A stretch of DNA of 64,000 nucleotides from Flaccisagitta enflata (GCA_965153355.1 OZ231127.1:12710001-12774000); one strand, 5' to 3'. Counted from the stretch's first letter, positions 32,566 through 43,946 are shown. The notes: generated by a model not told the origin, from the sequence alone. Numbers and translations are program-made.

Positions 32566-32988
32566 TGTGAGATCTTATTTGCACGGGTCATGCTATCTGA
32601 GTAAAAAAGGACCTGCCTCCGTTTCTTATCGCTCTCCCGTGTGCGTGGTCGTCACGTGATCGTTGCTTTTCTTATAAATACCAGTGTGAGCCTCTGCAAA
32701 GTCGAGAGTGCGCAATGTGCGTTTGGGAAGCGCCAAGTGTGAGTATTTGATGTTGCTAATTGATGTTTACCGTTGCCTATTGATATACGACTGTTGCTGA
32801 TTGATATTATGCGCTTTTGTCTCTTATCTTTCTCCAATGTACTAATGTAATGAATATTTGTCATATCAGGTTTTGACGCGTTTCAATGGCTATTCATGTG
32901 GCTCTGTACAATACAATGGTGTGCATTTTATACGTGGTGTTATTATTAGCGCGCTCTCCCTGGAATTAGTCCAAGAAAGAATCTCACA
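32566..32988 (+). repeat. 3' LTR (423 bp)
   Basis: Same ends as the 5' LTR (TGTGAGAT...ATCTCACA), followed by the target duplication ATGCC at 32,989-32,993. Confidence 0.95.
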
Positions 32989-33071
32989 ATGCCAGTGGGC
33001 AGGGGCAGTGAGGAAGAAGGTGACGAAAGAAGTTAGACAGGATCCACAAAGAAAAATCTCAGATTAAGAAA

Positions 33072-33415
33072 CAAGGCCGGATACACAGGCACCAGTTGCG
33101 GACAGGTGGGCCACCCTGAATCGAGTGCGAATTACAATCGATTTTTCGTTTGGAAGCGGAATTTTCGTTTATGAAAAATCCTATGTTAAAGCATCTACTT
33201 ATTGAGATTTGAGAAAATCAAATTTAAAAAGGAAAAAGAAATCTTTTTTCTTTTTAACTTTTTTTTTTCATTTTATGAACATTTCTTATGAATTAACGAT
33301 TCTATGAATGAACGCACTAATGAATGAATGAACGAATGAATGAATGAGCAAATAAATGAATTAATAAATGAATGGATAAATGAATGAATGAATGAATGAA
33401 TGAATGAATGAAAGA
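33072..33415. repeat. Family B end fragment, then (TGAA)n
   Basis: AACAAGGCCGGATACACAGG (33,071-33,090) and GTTGCGGACAGGTGGGC are family B end sequence. From about 33,300 to 33,415 there is a (TGAA)n run with AACGAATG variants. Confidence 0.75.
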
Positions 33416-33452
33416 ATGGTCAAATGTACGAAATAATTAAAAGGCTGACTGC

Positions 33453-34055
33453 TAACACCTCTCACATAATTAAACGAACTGGCAAAATGATCAAAATTGA
33501 TAGAAATAATGCATTCACTGGGCTGAAATTTGACACAGAGGGAGCTAAAATATAGTATCTTCGAAAACTGGGGCAGAATTGTGTACCTGGGAAAGTGCGT
33601 GGCTCTCAGAATGTGTTATGCCAAAAATCCAGTAAAAGATTTTGACTGATTTTTACAAGTAAATTTTTGATGATGAGACAACACAAACCTTAAAATTCAC
33701 AATGAAAAAGCCACGAAAACCTTATTTCTTAGGTTCTTGTATCACTAACAGACAAAAATGAGTCAACAGTATTAAAACACGGTCAATGACAGGTGCAAAA
33801 AGTATCGAAATCCCTTGTCAAATAGAATGGTTTAAGCGACAAATTTGAAGCTATACTAAACCTAAAATTTGCACAATATCATTTGATGAAGCTTTTTACT
33901 GCTATATGTTGACAAGATTTGAAGTTTTTTCTAGAACCCTCATGGGAATAACATGTTTTGAAATTATCATTAATCTGGACTCCTGTTTTGGACTTTAAAG
34001 ACAAAATTATGGACAACTTCAGATCCCAGTTCGCCTAATTTTGTGAGAGGTGTTA
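33453..34055. mobile_element. TA-flanked MITE with ACACCTCTCACA ends
   Basis: The left end TAACACCTCTCACATAATTA and the right end TAATTTTGTGAGAGGTGTTA are inverted copies. The similarity continues inward through CGAACTGG/CCAGTTCG. A TA dinucleotide forms each edge. The 600-bp interior is AT-rich without a coding frame. Confidence 0.85.
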
Positions 34056-34099
34056 TTCTGTTGACAGAACCTCAGATTTTGGGAGTTGGATGTTTGTGT

Positions 34100-34735
34100 G
34101 ACTTACCGACCAACCAACCAACAGACGGACAAGTCTCAGAGGAGCAAAGATGTATCTAAAAATAATCGGTTGATAAGGATAAGAAAAACGCCCTCAAACA
34201 TGGTCAAGGCAATGAAGGCCAATAGGTGTTCTGTGTGGATTGTCAAACGTTTTTGTGACGGACCAACCGACTGACCGATCAACCAATAGACAAACATAAC
34301 CGGTTATTAATGTGTGTAAGCGCACCTAGAAATAGCACTTATATGTTTGCAAATAAGTGAAAAAAGGACTGACGTAAAATATTCAATCATCACCAAAGAA
34401 AGGACTGGCTGCGCTACAGAAAAGAATGACGTAGCAGCTTAAAAATCAATCTCGCCCTAAAAACTCAATGAAGAAATGAGCAATATGCCCGTTCATGAGG
34501 TCATAAACGAAAATTTTGGAGAAAAGGCAAGAATCGATCGTAGATCATTGTAATTCCAATTATAAAAAGAATAAAATCAGGGTGGGGCAGGGGCGGAAAT
34601 GCACGTTTTCCCACATTTCGACTCGATAACTTCTACAGACCGACCGATCCACTGACCAACCGACCAACCAACCGACCAACCGACGGACAAAGCCTCTTAT
34701 AGAGTTGCGCGTCCGCAACTAAAAAAAAAGAGTGA
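34100..34735. mobile_element. Cluster of GACCAACC-tract interspersed elements
   Basis: Tracts at about 34,108-34,130, 34,258-34,300 and 34,640-34,690 consist of GACCGACCAACCAACC units followed by GACGGACAAAGCCTCTTATA. The third ends in the hairpin AGTTGCGCGTCCGCAACT (about 34,702-34,719). AAGGCCAATAGGTG and GTGTGGATTGTC upstream of the second tract match the element at 8,370-8,410. From 34,736 to 34,965 I see nothing. Confidence 0.65.
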
Positions 34736-34969
34736 CTGGTGCAGATGGCTAAACTTATAGACCGACCATCCAACCTATATAGTTTTGTGCGTATCACTGA
34801 TTATAACAGTTAGACAAGATAAAAGGCCCCGAATTTTGCCCTGAAAGAACAATGATTCTACTGGTTCGAGTTTTCATCTTTGTTTCTCAACTTTTTTTCT
34901 GGTTAAACAGGACTAACACAAACACTTCTAACATTAAAAATTGACCAATTCTTTGAAACTTGATAATAC

Positions 34970-35066
34970 GCATTGTTGTTGTTGCTGTTGTTGTTGTTAT
35001 TGTTGTTGTTGTGGTTGTTGACATTTATTCACACCCATTGTGGATCTTCTTTTTCCCCTATTGCAG

Positions 35067-35120
<54 letters not shown>

Positions 35121-35300
35121 CAATCCTATTGTAGTTCAGTTAGTTCTTTTCATATTTCCTTTATTCTCCGATTGTCACATTGTTGTTGTTGACTACAGTT
35201 ATTTGCTATCAAAGTATATCTCCTTTTTCTGATGATCGCGTTGTTGTTTTTGTTGTTGTTTTTGTTGTTGTTGTCGTTTTTGATTTTGTTGTTATTGCAA
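34970..35300 (+). repeat. (GTT)n-rich microsatellite with interruptions
   Basis: TTG/GTT runs at 34,970-35,020, 35,067-35,120 and 35,180-35,300, separated by sequences such as CCTATTGTAGTTCAG. Confidence 0.92.
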
Positions 35301-35444
35301 TTGTTGCTAGTACATTTCATAGTTCTTTTCCTCTCCAATCGCCAATCCCAACATCTAGGATGGTTGGAAGTTTTGACCCAGAAAAGTGACAAGGTGCACC
35401 AAAATAGTCGTTGGTACATGACTTACGCGGCATTGTGTACATAA

Positions 35445-36255
35445 GGTCGGATACACGGCTAGGCTAGTCGCATGTGGGTGGGCAGGAGCAGTATTAGAGA
35501 AGGTCACAAGGGCATCTGGGCAGGAGTTGTATGCTCAAAAAGCTTAAAAATGCCAAAAAAGTAATAGTCCCAAAAGTGTTTGATGGTCAGCGGTACCCGT
35601 GCCCTGCTAAAGTAGGTTGTGGTTGAAGTTGAGGGGGGAGCAGGGCAGCGGTCCCGAAAAGGCTGATGACCTATGCTTTCACACGTATGGGGAATTTTCT
35701 CCTGCTCCTTCTTCTTCTTCTCCTCCCCACAAAGTAAAGTGTGACCGACGAGGTTGCCTCTAAGTTGGTATATGTTAGATGTGGAGGTGAGAGGGGCAGC
35801 GGCCCCAAAGGAGCCGATGACCTATGCTGGGTTAGAATTTTAGTTTGAGGCTAGGATACAAGACTTGAGGCTGGGATTTGAGCTATGAGGCTGGGATTTG
35901 AGCTATGAGGCTGGGATTTGAGCCATAAGGCTGGGATTGGAGATATGAGGTTATGATTGGGGCCTCCATGCTGGGATTTGAGCCTTGAGGCTTGAATGGG
36001 AGCTTTGGGGCTACGATTTGAGCCTTGGAGCCATGGGGCCTTGAGGCTAAAATTTAGGCTTTGAAGCCAGAAAGGGGGGGCGGAGAATGGGGAGGAGGAG
36101 AAATTCTCCAATGATCTTTTATTCGTCAAAAAATGTTGACAGTTACATACATCATACGTAAAATAAGAAAAGGGGCACAAAAGGGGACTGATAAAAGGGG
36201 ACTTATAAAGCAAGCAACAGCGGACAAAGCAGGGTGTAGATCCGCGACTAAAAAT
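35445..36255 (-). mobile_element. Family B element split by a family H-like minisatellite element
   Basis: Family B ends lie at 35,446-35,560 (GTCGGATACACGGCTAGGC) and 36,220-36,252 (GACAAAGCAGGGTGTAGATC then CGCGACT). Between them are GGTCAGCGGTACCCGTGCCC, AGCAGGGCAGCGGTCCCG, a 20-bp array of AGGCTGGGATTTGAGCTATG type (about 35,850-36,060) and inverted TTCTCC/GGAGAA edges (about 35,693-35,703 and 36,100-36,113). A second partial family H start (GGGGCAGCGGCCCCAAAGG) is at about 35,793. Confidence 0.65.
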
Positions 36256-36479
36256 AAGTTGATCCGTATGTTAATATAATGATTTGAGACTATAAATTAT
36301 TTTGCTTTTTATGGTCAGTCTTGTCTCTCAAATCATTCCTTTGCAATGATGCCCTCGCCCTTGTCATCATTTCACTGCCCCTGTGCTCGAGATACATGAG
36401 TTTACCTTTAGAGATCAGGATAGACTCAAAGTTTGAAAACCATCCTTGAGGGGGAAAATGGTATTTTGAAGATATAACA

Positions 36480-36602
36480 TAAATTGAGATCAATCGCTCA
36501 ATTCGTTTAGGAGATATAAGCTTTAGAAGTTACCTTCTTCATAAATTGAGATCAATCGCTCAATTCGTTTAGGAGATATAAGCTTTAGAAGTTACCTTCT
36601 TC
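36480..36602 (+). repeat. 61-bp tandem duplication
   Basis: ATAAATTGAGATCAATCGCT and the following sequence to AGTTACCTTCTTC appear twice in a row without visible differences. Confidence 0.9.
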
Positions 36603-36719
36603 TTATGCAAAAGGCTGATAATGGCCTGTTCCACCCATCCATCCTGACATGAAGCTGTATCAAAATTCGCTCTGCCAAACATTTGAATTCCTTTTGAACA
36701 TTGATAGTTAACCCAAATA

Positions 36720-37505
36720 GTGTACAAAACCGGCACAAAAACACAGTATTCTCAATTTTAACCCCACGTCTAGGTATGACATTTGTGACTGACTTTCAAG
36801 AAAATGATAGCATTTTCAACCCTTTCCCATATTTCTAAATTGTATTCCGGACAGTTTTCAGTGTCTTCTAGAGGCAAAAGCTTTGAGAGTTATGTTCAGT
36901 GAATGAGATGGAAGTCCCCATTTGATGCCGTAAAAAGCGAGAAAATTAGGTGACGTAGTGACCACTAATTCTTATCAAAGAATATAATTGTTATGATATT
37001 TTATTCTTAGTTTTGCATAGAAAATCATTTGTAGATTAAAATAGAGTGCTGAGCAAGTAAAAAGAGGAGAAAAAAGAAAGAAATCTAAATAAAATTTTAT
37101 TTTGCAACTTGATTTGTCTTAGGGAAATTTCTAAGACTCTCTCTAAATGCAAAATTTTGCATTTTCAAAAACATAGCCTTTATTCTAAGAACATATAAGA
37201 TCAGGGCCATGTTCTTAGAAATGCAAAATTGTTCAATTTGCTCAAGTCTTAGAATTTTCCCTTCGCAGGTTTTGAATTTTTGCACTATTATTTTTAAGGG
37301 ATCTATTACTTCCAGTGATTCTTTCTTGTCTTTGTCAAAAAAACAAAGCAATGCCTTTATCATATTAGGGTTTCTTTTACTAAAAAAATAATAAAAAACT
37401 ACAAAATTATGAATTTCATTAAAGAAATCACAAAACAGTTATAGATATGGTTATGAAAAGAGACTGAAACCAAAATTTTGCCTTCATTTGCACCCCGACT
37501 TAAGA
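36720..37505 (-). mobile_element. Interspersed repeat family D, copy 3 (longest)
   Basis: It contains both blocks known from 27,500-27,857 (GATGCCGTAAAAAGCGAG and GCACCCCGACTTAAG) and the interior known from 7,262-7,860. The 27-bp array begins directly after GACTTAAG, mirroring the 27.5 kb locus. Confidence 0.7.
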
Positions 37506-37930
37506 TCATTCAGACAAGATGGCTTGTTATGATCATTCAGACAAGACTATTCATTATGATCATTCAGGCAAGATTGGTCATTATGATCATTCAGACAAGA
37601 CTGTTTGCTCATTATGATTATTCAGACAAATCTGCTCATTATGATTATCCCAACATGACTGCTCATTATAATTATTCTGACAACTAATTCTTATCATTCA
37701 GACAAGACAGCTCATTATGATCATTGAGACAAGAGTGCTCATTATGATCATTCAGACAAGACTGCCCATTATGACAATTCAGACAAGATTGCCCATTATG
37801 ATCATTCAGACAAGACTGCCCATTATGATCATTCAGACCAGACTGCCCATTATGATCATTCAGACCAGACTGCCCATTATGATCATTCAGACAAGACCGC
37901 TCATTATGATCCTTTAGACAGACTGAAAAC
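37506..37930 (+). repeat. 27-bp minisatellite, locus 2
   Basis: About 15 units of CATTCAGACAAGACTGCC + CATTATGAT type, most regular from 37,740. The sequence after it (37,930-38,190) matches the sequence after the array at 46,930-47,130, which indicates duplication of the whole block. Confidence 0.92.
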
Positions 37931-38189
37931 AGTTGGCTGACTGTTTGGACAAGAGAAGGCATAATCACTTGGACAAGATTAGGCATAATAGGGTAGTGGC
38001 AAGGGTTAGGCATGATCACAGACAAAACTGCAAATGTGATCACTCAAAACCTTAAAGACTACATGCAATGATTATTTCAACAAGTCTGCACATGGCTACA
38101 TTTTACACCAGTGTGTGCATGTAATGTCTTGCATTAATCAATAATCAGAGAGACAATGATCACTACTAATGAGAGCACAAGTATCATTT

Positions 38190-38580
38190 GAAGAAGACTG
38201 CCCATTATGACTATTCAAACAAGACTGCCCATCATCATCATTCAGATAAGACTGCCCATTATGATCATTCAGACAAGACTGCCCATTATGATCATTCAGA
38301 CAAGACTGCCCATCATGATCATTCAGACAAGACTGCCCATTGTGATCATTCAGACAAGACTGCCCAATCTGATCATTCAGACAAGACTGCCCATTATGAC
38401 GATTCAGATAAGACTGCCCATTATGACGATTCAGACAAGACTGCCCATTATGATCGTTCAGACAAGACTGCCCATTATAATTATTCAGACAAGACTGCCC
38501 ATCATGATCATTCAGAAAAAGACTGCCCATTATGATCATTCAGACAAGACTGCCCATTAGGACGATTCAGACAAGACAAA
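38190..38580 (+). repeat. 27-bp minisatellite, locus 3
   Basis: About 14 units. It is preceded by AATCAGAGAGACAATGATCA and TATCATTTGAAGAAGACTGC, which also precede the array at 46,450. Confidence 0.92.
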
Positions 38581-38599
38581 TTCAGACAGACAAAACATA

Positions 38600-40175
38600 C
38601 AAAAGAAATATCTCTTGGGAAAGGTTGGGGCTTAAAGGCTGGGGTTTAAAAGGGGATTTAATCATTTAACGAAATGGGGACAAGAGGAGAAAAGGAGGAG
38701 GAGGAGGCTTTGAGGAATTTTGTTCCACATTTGTGGAATTTCTTTCCACATTTGTGGAATTTCTTTCCACATTTGTGTAAGGCACAATATAACTAATATT
38801 TCTTTCCACATTTGTGTAAGGCACAATATAACTAATATTTATTTCCACAGAAAAAGGAACAAAGCCTAAATACAGAGGAAATATACAGAAGAAACATACA
38901 AAAGAAACATATCTCTTGGGAAAGGTTGGGGCTTAAAGGCTGGGGTTTAAAAGGGGATTTAAACATTTAACTAGGAGGGGACAAGAGAGGAGAAAAGGAG
39001 GAGGAGGAGGCCTTGAGGAATTTTGTTCCACATTTGTGGAATTTCTTTCCACATTTGTGGAATTTCTTTCCACATTTGTGGAATTTCTTTCCACATTTGT
39101 GGAATTTCTTTCCACATTTGTGTAAGGCACAATATAACTAATATTTCTTTCCACATTTGTGTAAGGCACAATATAACTAATATTTATTTCCACAGAAAAA
39201 GGAACAAAGCCTAAATACAGAAGAAATATACAGAAGAAACATACAAAAGAAACATATCTCTTTGGAAAGGTTGGGGCTTAAAGGCTGGGGTTTAAAAGGG
39301 GATTTAGATATTTAACAATGAGGGACAAGAGGAGGAGACGCTTTGTGGAATTCCGTTCCACATTTGTGGAATTTCTTTCCACATTTGTGTAAGGCACAAT
39401 ATAACTAATATTTCTTTCCATATTTGTGTAAGGCACAATATAGCTAATATTTCTTTCCACATTTGTGTAAGGCATAATATAACTAATATTTATTTCCACA
39501 GAAAAAGGAACAAAGCCTAAATAGAGAAGAAATATACAGAAGAAACATTCAAGAGAAACATATCTCTTGGGAAAGGTTGGGGCTTAAAGGCTGGGGTTTA
39601 AAAGGGGATTTAAACATTTAACTAGGAGGAGACAAGAGAGGAGAAAAAGGAGGAGGAGGCCTTGAGGAATTTTGTTCCACATTTGTGGAATTTCTTTCCA
39701 CATTTGTGGAATTTCTTTCCACATTTGTGTAAGGCACAATATAACTAATATTTATTTCCACAGAAAAAGGAACAAAGCCTAAATACAGAAGAAATATACA
39801 GAAGAAACATACAAAAGAAACATATCTCTTGGGAAAGGTTGGGGCTTAAAGGCTGGGGTTTAAAAGGGGATTTAGATATTTAACAATGAGGGACAAGAGG
39901 AGGAGACGCTTTGTGGAATTTCGTTCCACATTTGTGGAATTTCTTTCCACATTTGTGGAATTTCTTTCCACATTTGTGGAATTTCTTTCCACATTTGTGT
40001 AAGGCACAATATAACTAATATTTCTTTCCACATTTGTATAAGGCACAATATAACTAATATTTATTTCCACAGAAAAAGGAACAAAGCCTAAATACAGAAG
40101 AGATATACTGAAGAAACATACAAAAGAAACATATCTCTTGGGAAAAGTTGGGGCTTAAAGGCTGGGGTTTAAAAG
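38600..40175 (+). repeat. Higher-order array built on the 21-bp minisatellite, left part
   Basis: Higher-order units of about 250-350 bp. A roughly 150-bp linker (TATCTCTTGGGAAAGGTTGG, GGCTGGGGTTTAAAAGGGG, a GGAGGAGGAGG run) is followed by two to five copies of the 21-bp unit (TTTCCACATTTGTGGAA) and by GTAAGGCACAATATAACTAA blocks. About five units lie here; the sixth is cut at 40,175 by the inserted element. Confidence 0.92.
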
Positions 40176-40732
40176 TAGGGTAGAAGGTCGATGGGGCCCC
40201 TGGGGAAAAATTTCAAAATGAGATCTGAGTACCTTTTTTAAATCAAATTTAATGTTTTTAAAGATGTTTAAAACAGTCCCCAAGACAGAAATCAAAATTT
40301 TACCCAGGGGCCCAAGGTATGAAGATTAGAGGTACATCGCCAAAAATCGCGGAAAAATATGAAAATCAAATTTTTGATTGCTTACATTTTTTTTCAAATC
40401 AACTCAATAGATGGTTGAAAAACCTTAGGATTGCTCTTGTTTGAAGGATACTTAGTATTAGGATGTTAAAGACTAAATAAATAGAGAACAGTGACCCTTG
40501 GGGTCCCTCCAGGGGCCCCCAAAAGTCCCGTAATGAAGAAAAATAAAATAAAATCGCTTAAAAGATTGTTTCTTTGCCTTTCAGGTTGTTAGAGAAGTGT
40601 ATTTCATGTTTAGATACTGTCATTCATTGGATAGGTTCAAAAAAGAAGTTTCAGAGCTCCTGAGGGGGCACATCCACGGGCCCCAACAAACCAGAAATAA
40701 GAAATGACCAAAATCATGGCATTTTCATTTTT

Positions 40733-41322
40733 GGGCAGCGGCCCCGAAGGGGACGAAGTCCTGTAGAACACAGGGGGACTTTCGTTCGTCCGTTCGTGCG
40801 TCCCCCCCCCCCTCAGGCCTCAAATCTGGCCTCTGAGACCTCGAATCTGGCCTCTCGGGCCTCAAATCCAGCCTGTTAGGCTTCAAACCTGGCCTCCTAG
40901 GCATCAAATAAGGCTTCTCAGGCCTCAAACCTGGCCTCTCAGGCCTCAAATTAGGCCTCTCAGGCCTCAAATCAGCTATCTAAGCCTCAATTTATTGCTC
41001 TCAGGCTTCAAATCAGTCCTCTGACCTTTCAAGCCTTAATCCAGCTCTCTCAAGCCTCAAGTCAGCCCTCTAAAGCTTCCCATTGGCATTCTGAGGCATT
41101 ATATTAGCCTTCTTAGGCCTCAGTTTACGCTCTTGGAGACCTTCAGTAAGCCCTCTATAGCATCTTATCCACTTCTTCAGGCAGGACGAACGAAAGTCCC
41201 CCTGTGTTCTACAGGACTTCGTCCCCTTCGGGGCCGCTGCCCTGCTTCCCCTCACTCCAATTCACAATCACTCAAAGCAGGGCAACGGGTATCGCTGACC
41301 ACATATTGCCCTTGGGCGACCT
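40733..41322 (+). mobile_element. Inverted-repeat-flanked minisatellite element (family H), most intact copy
   Basis: It begins after a T5 run with GGGCAGCGGCCCCGAAGG, GGACGAAGTCCTGTAGAACA, CAGGGGGACTTTCGTTCGTC. It has a roughly 20-bp array of CCTCAGGCCTCAAATC type (40,810-41,170), then the exact inverse GACGAACGAAAGTCCCCCTG through GGGGCCGCTGCCC (41,186-41,241). Next come GCCCTGCTT/AAGCAGGGC, AACGGGTATCGCTGACC and TTGCCCTTGGGCGACC. The array stays open in one frame (Arg-Pro-Glu repeats) but is not a gene. Confidence 0.85.
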
Positions 41323-41630
41323 GTTTTTCTTTATAACAATAAAATGCTAAATCATCTATCTAGAAACTGTCATCTAGTGAGAAGAATATAATTTGAATAA
41401 AAGTGAAGGTTTAAGACTCCTAATGGACCCTTCCAGAGAGCCTAAAAGACCTAAAATAGCCATAAATGTATAATCTTAATATTTTCTGAAATTTGCTATT
41501 ACATCAAAAGACTGGTACGTTACACCTGCATGCTGTTCATGGAATAATTCTTCCATTCATTCACCTATTCATTTGTTAATTCATTCATTTGTTTATTCAT
41601 TCATTCTTTCGTTTATTCATTTACCATACA

Positions 41631-41811
41631 TACAGTTGAACCCCACTCTAACAGACCCGCCACCAATAGAATTCCGCCTATAAAAGATAAAAATTCTTGG
41701 TCCTTTAAAGTATATTTCTTTTTATTCTTTTGTTGGCAATAACTGATGTTTGCCTATAACAGAAGAAAATTGTTGGTCCCCTGAAATCCATTAAAGCAGG
41801 GTTTAACTGTA
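41631..41811. mobile_element. About 180-bp MITE (family CAGTTNAAYCCC), copy 2
   Basis: Left TACAGTTGAACCCCACTC, right GCAGGGTTTAACTGTA, flanked by TA. The interior has TTGGTCC and AATTCCGCCTATAA motifs. Confidence 0.85.
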
Positions 41812-42324
41812 AAATTGTTGATATGATAACTGATCAATAAGCAGCTGCTTCTTGCGTTTGAAAATAGAAGCTTGCATGCAACTTGACATTGTCGAATGTG
41901 AAACAGTGGTTTAACAGATTTCTTTATTTTGTTTTTAATTTTTTGAAAAAAGGAGGGAGAGAGGAGATGCTATTCAGGCATTAAAGTGATAAAAGGATTC
42001 AGCTCAGTACAAACGGAAAAATGGTTCACATTTGAAGCCGAAAATGCAAGGCCAACAAGGAGCAACACCATGGTGACGGATGGAGGAGAGAGTCTGTCTA
42101 AGAGTAACTCTCTTCATTCATTAATGAAAGAAACAATGAATTTATGCATGAATGAGTCAGTAAATGAATGAATGTATCATTGTAAGAATAGATGAATAAT
42201 AGGATGAATGAATATATGAATAAATAGATAAAATTTTCCAAAAACGGTATGCACAAGTGACAAGCCAGTCCATCTACTTTGAATCAAAATAAATTGAGAA
42301 TAATATAAAACTTTTGTCACTCTT

Positions 42325-43095
42325 TAGTTGCAGACACGCAAATCTTCAAGAGGCTTTGTCTGTCCATTCACCTGTCTGTCCATTGGTCCAGGGTCATCAA
42401 GTTGAAAAGTGGAACAAGTGTCTTAGATACTTTTTGGGCAGTAGCCCCAAAGGGCTGATTTCCTGTAGGACACAGGGGTGAATTTCCAGACGTTCGTTCA
42501 TACCTCCGTCTGTCTGTCCGTCTCCCCCTGAGGCTACTCGGGCCCCTCTTGGACCTCAAATCAGCCCTCTTAAGGCCCCTAATTAGCCCCTTCATGCCCC
42601 AAATCAACCCTATCAGACCCAAACATCCCTTTAAGATCAAATACTAGCCTTCCCAAGCCTAAAATCAACCCTCTTAGACCTTAAATTAGCTCTCAGGCCC
42701 AAAATATGCCTCTTTCAGAACCAAAATCAACCCTCTTAGGCCAAAAATCAACCCTCTCAGGCAAAAAATCAAACCTCACAGGCCCAAAATCCCCAACTCC
42801 AAGCAAGAAAATACCCACAAATTTGCCCTCTCAGGACGTCTAGAAATTCACCACTGTGTCCTACAGGAAATCCGCTCTTTACGGCCGCTGCCCTGCTCTC
42901 ACTCCACTCCTGTAGCACACCACTCCAAGCAGGGCATTGGGTACCGCTGACCATATGCAATCCTTGGATGACTAGTTGTGTATGTTTATTGTTTAAGTGT
43001 GTGGGATGGGGGTTGGGGTGTCAATGGGGGTTAGTTGCCCCTGCCCACGGGTCTGCAATAATATTGTGACCACAGATGACTTGTTTGTTTTGGGT
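42325..43095 (+). mobile_element. Family A element with nested family H element
   Basis: The family A left part (TTGCAGACACGCAAATC, AAGAGGCTTTGTCTGTCC, AGTTGAAAAGTGG) ends at GTCTTAGATACTTTTT (42,435). The family A right part resumes at 42,976 (TTGTGTATG, GGGGGTTGGGGTG, GCCCCTGCCCACGGGTC, AATAATATTGTGACC). The uninterrupted copy at 57,080-57,265 shows that these belong together. Confidence 0.75.
42436..42975 (+). mobile_element. Inverted-repeat-flanked minisatellite element (family H), copy 4
   Basis: Starts after T5 with GGGCAGTAGCCCCAAAGG and has CCTGTAGGACACAGGGGTG and AATTTCCAGACGTTCG. The array of GGCCTCAAATCAGCCCTCT type runs about 42,530-42,825. The inverse flank GACGTCTAGAAATTCACC, TGTGTCCTACAGGAAATCC, GGCCGCTGCCCTGCTC follows. 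It ends in GGGTACCGCTGACCATATG and CCTTGGATGACTAG. Confidence 0.85.
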
Positions 43096-43946
43096 ACTTT
43101 AGGCCCTCAGGAAGTGCCCATCAGGGGTGTTAGCTGTCACTTTCATTCATATTGAGCTTTCTTACACTTGATGATAGCGTCTGAATAAAAGATTTGCCAC
43201 ATCATCATGATAAAGAAACAAAACTATCAAAAAATAGTATGATTATGGTTATTTTAACTTTTGAGCTATTTGGGGACACTATGTGGGACCCCTCAGGGGC
43301 CCTTAGACTAAATAGGTTTATGTCACAACCTAATTACTGTATCTTCACATAAGATTCACATCTCTATTGACCTCAATGAAGAAAACAGCAAAAAACAGAG
43401 TGGAGCACTGCTAGAGCGCACCCTCTATCAAGGCATGACCGCCCAATTGACATGCAACCTACAGTCCCATGAAAGATTTTGCAGTTTTTTTTTCTATATT
43501 GGCAATAACGCAGCTTCACTATGTAGCATCTTTTTGCTCAGTCCCTTGAAATGCGCTCTAGTGAAGCTCATCTGTATCACTTTGGTTATTTTTACCATTT
43601 TGGGGCTTCATAAGGACCTCTGGAGGGGCCCCCAGGAGCTACTGTCATCTATTTCCAAAAAATTCATATTCTACTTCTAAATTACTATTAAACAAAACTA
43701 ATTCAAAAGTTTCTCATCAATCCATAAAAAAAACATTAAAAAACAAAGTGAGCCAAAATCAACTGCTTTTTTGTGTTTTTGCAATTTTTGCGCATCTTAC
43801 CTCTTGCCTAAAATATGTGGGCCCCTGGGTAAAAATGTTAAAAATGAGTATAGAAATTGTACCTTTCATCCTCTAATACATAAATTTTGAAAAAAAAATG
43901 GTACTCAAATCCCAATTTCAACTTAGGCAATCGACCTTCTACCCTA

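Larger units (their letters stand above)
27863..32988 (+). mobile_element. Complete 5.1 kb LTR retrotransposon, probably non-autonomous
   Basis: Two LTRs (27,863-28,287 and 32,566-32,988) start TGTGAGAT and end ATCTCACA. The 5-bp sequence ATGCC lies directly outside both (27,858-27,862 and 32,989-32,993). A polypurine tract (GACGGGGG) abuts the 3' LTR. The LTRs differ by only a handful of substitutions plus a 2-bp indel, so insertion was recent. The internal 4.28 kb has one long frame without recognisable protease, RT, RNase H or integrase motifs. I could not find an ordinary TGG-type primer-binding site directly after the 5' LTR. Confidence 0.92.
40176..43946. mobile_element. 3.77 kb TAGGG-ended DNA element inserted in the higher-order array
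   Basis: The left end TAGGGTAGAAGGTCGAT and right end ATCGACCTTCTACCCTA are inverted. Weaker arm similarity extends about 150 bp (GAGTACC, TTTTACCCAGGGGCCC). TTAAAAG lies on both sides (40,169-40,175 and 43,947-43,953), and uninterrupted copies of the array unit contain it once, so this is a 7-bp target duplication. The YAGGG tip recalls hAT elements, though those usually duplicate 8 bp. There is no transposase frame. It contains two family H elements, a family A element and a MITE. Confidence 0.85.

Noticed and set aside
38138-38560. His-Tyr-Asp-His-Ser-Asp-Lys-Thr-Ala repeat frames, also at 46,394-46,992 and 27,130-27,508
   Set aside because: Products of the 27-bp minisatellite, which is open in several frames on both strands; no start context, signal or splice sites.
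37506-38580. CRISPR-like array of regularly spaced repeats
   Set aside because: The 27-bp units are contiguous with no unique spacers, no cas genes are present, and the window is eukaryotic.
40725-40970. Arg-Pro-Glu repeat protein on the minus strand
   Set aside because: It is the minisatellite core of a family H element; the frame is a by-product of the unit.
40176-43946. TA target duplication (mariner-type) for the TAGGG element
   Set aside because: Comparison with uninterrupted array units fits TTAAAAG duplicated, with TA belonging to the element tips.
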